NCBI GenBank assembly: GCA_020849935.1 | Contig: JADZFJ010000498.1 | Span: 1-5,632, forward strand | DNA: 5,632 nt | Direction: 5' to 3' | Source: Crocinitomix sp. | Lineage (GTDB): Bacteria > Bacteroidota > Bacteroidia > Flavobacteriales_D > Crocinitomicaceae | In this document: positions 5,445-5,632 of the stretch, piece after piece | How positions within the stretch are numbered: position 1 is the first letter of the stretch | How the letters are laid out: every line of letters begins with the position of its first letter | Made by a program: the position numbers and the translations under genes | The notes under the pieces: generated by a model | Seen by the model: only the letters and a program-made list of their open reading frames with translations | What the model was told of the DNA's origin: nothing | The model's database searches: none

Positions 5445-5632
5445 TTAAACTACAATATTTAATTCAGATGGAGGAGGAGGGAGTTCATTCATTCCTGCTG
5501 TTTCTTTACCTGTTTCTTCCACTTTCGTTGAGTTCACCCCGATCGAAGCAGTTACCCAAGCAAAAAACTTTGCAATACTTTTACGGTCAGAATTGTCTAA
5601 AATCACCACATTTTCAGTGATTCGTTTTAAGA
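5445..5632 (-). CDS. C-terminal end of a third vWA protein (partial, cut by window edge)
   Basis: The last 61 residues of a gene that enters from the right edge, ending in TAA at 5445-5447. The sequence LKRITENVVILDNSD followed by KFFAWVTASI matches the C-terminal helix region of the complete small vWA protein (LKELTDTVVHLETAD, FFMWVSDTI). It is followed by a short linker and LPPPPSELNIVV, nearly the same tail. The MIDAS residues lie outside the window, so metal binding cannot be judged. It is most likely a paralogue of the 211-residue vWA protein, which places the operon start further upstream. Confidence 0.85.
   Translation of the reverse strand, partial: LKRITENVVILDNSDRKSIAKFFAWVTASIGVNSTKVEETGKETAGMNELPPPPSELNIVV

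Larger units (their letters stand above)
100..5632 (-). other. Ter-type phosphorylation operon (open at its 5' end)
   Basis: Seven co-oriented genes are separated by 15, 4, 0, 2, 3 and 11 bases from first to last. No junction has room for a promoter or an intrinsic terminator, so one transcript is expected, with translational coupling at the tightest junctions. The promoter must lie beyond the right edge. No T-tailed hairpin is visible after the kinase stop; with a convergent gene ending four bases away, termination must occur inside that neighbour or by another mechanism. Confidence 0.8.

Noticed and set aside
1..5632. CRISPR arrays, insertion sequences, tRNA or rRNA genes, attachment sites.
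   Set aside because: No regularly spaced direct repeats, terminal inverted repeats, transposase motifs or RNA gene signatures were seen, and coding sequence fills almost all of the window.

Overview
The window looks like chromosomal DNA from a Bacteroidota bacterium, probably of the Flavobacteriia type. The DNA is AT-rich and every readable stop codon is TAA. Genes abut with 0 to 15 bases between them, and most starts follow A/T-rich leaders rather than strong Shine-Dalgarno sites. This assignment is inferred from composition; no taxonomic marker gene is present.

Nearly the whole window (100 to 5632) is one minus-strand operon whose promoter and first genes lie beyond the right edge. In transcription order it encodes: the C-terminal end of a von Willebrand factor A (vWA) protein (5445-5632, cut by the window edge); a small acidic TerB-like protein (5049-5429); a complete single-domain vWA protein (4409-5044); a small two-helix membrane protein (4154-4408); a vWA protein with a Cys-rich TerY-type metal-binding tail (3090-4151); a PP2C phosphatase with an Ig-like N-terminal extension (1632-3086); and a protein kinase with a zinc ribbon and a C-terminal beta-rich domain (100-1620). 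At the left edge, the 3' end of an unrelated plus-strand gene (1-95) converges on the kinase, leaving four bases between the stop codons.

The last three genes match the known 'TerY-P triad' (TerY-like vWA, PP2C phosphatase, Ser/Thr-type kinase) that comparative genomics has linked to Ter stress-response systems. The likely logic is a phosphorylation switch: kinase and phosphatase act in opposition on a shared target, vWA proteins act as metal-dependent (MIDAS) adaptors, and the TerB-like acidic protein and membrane protein may sense divalent cations or anchor the complex. This working scheme is inference; the domain assignments rest on visible motifs.

The most notable details are these. The kinase lacks the usual beta-3 lysine but has a lysine in its glycine-rich loop where WNK ('with no lysine') kinases keep theirs. 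The phosphatase carries an Ig-like domain of a kind usually found outside cells. The two small vWA proteins share an LPPPPSE tail conserved in protein but not in codon choice. The TerB-like protein is a gapless internal duplication of DGx[IL][DE]xxE loops.
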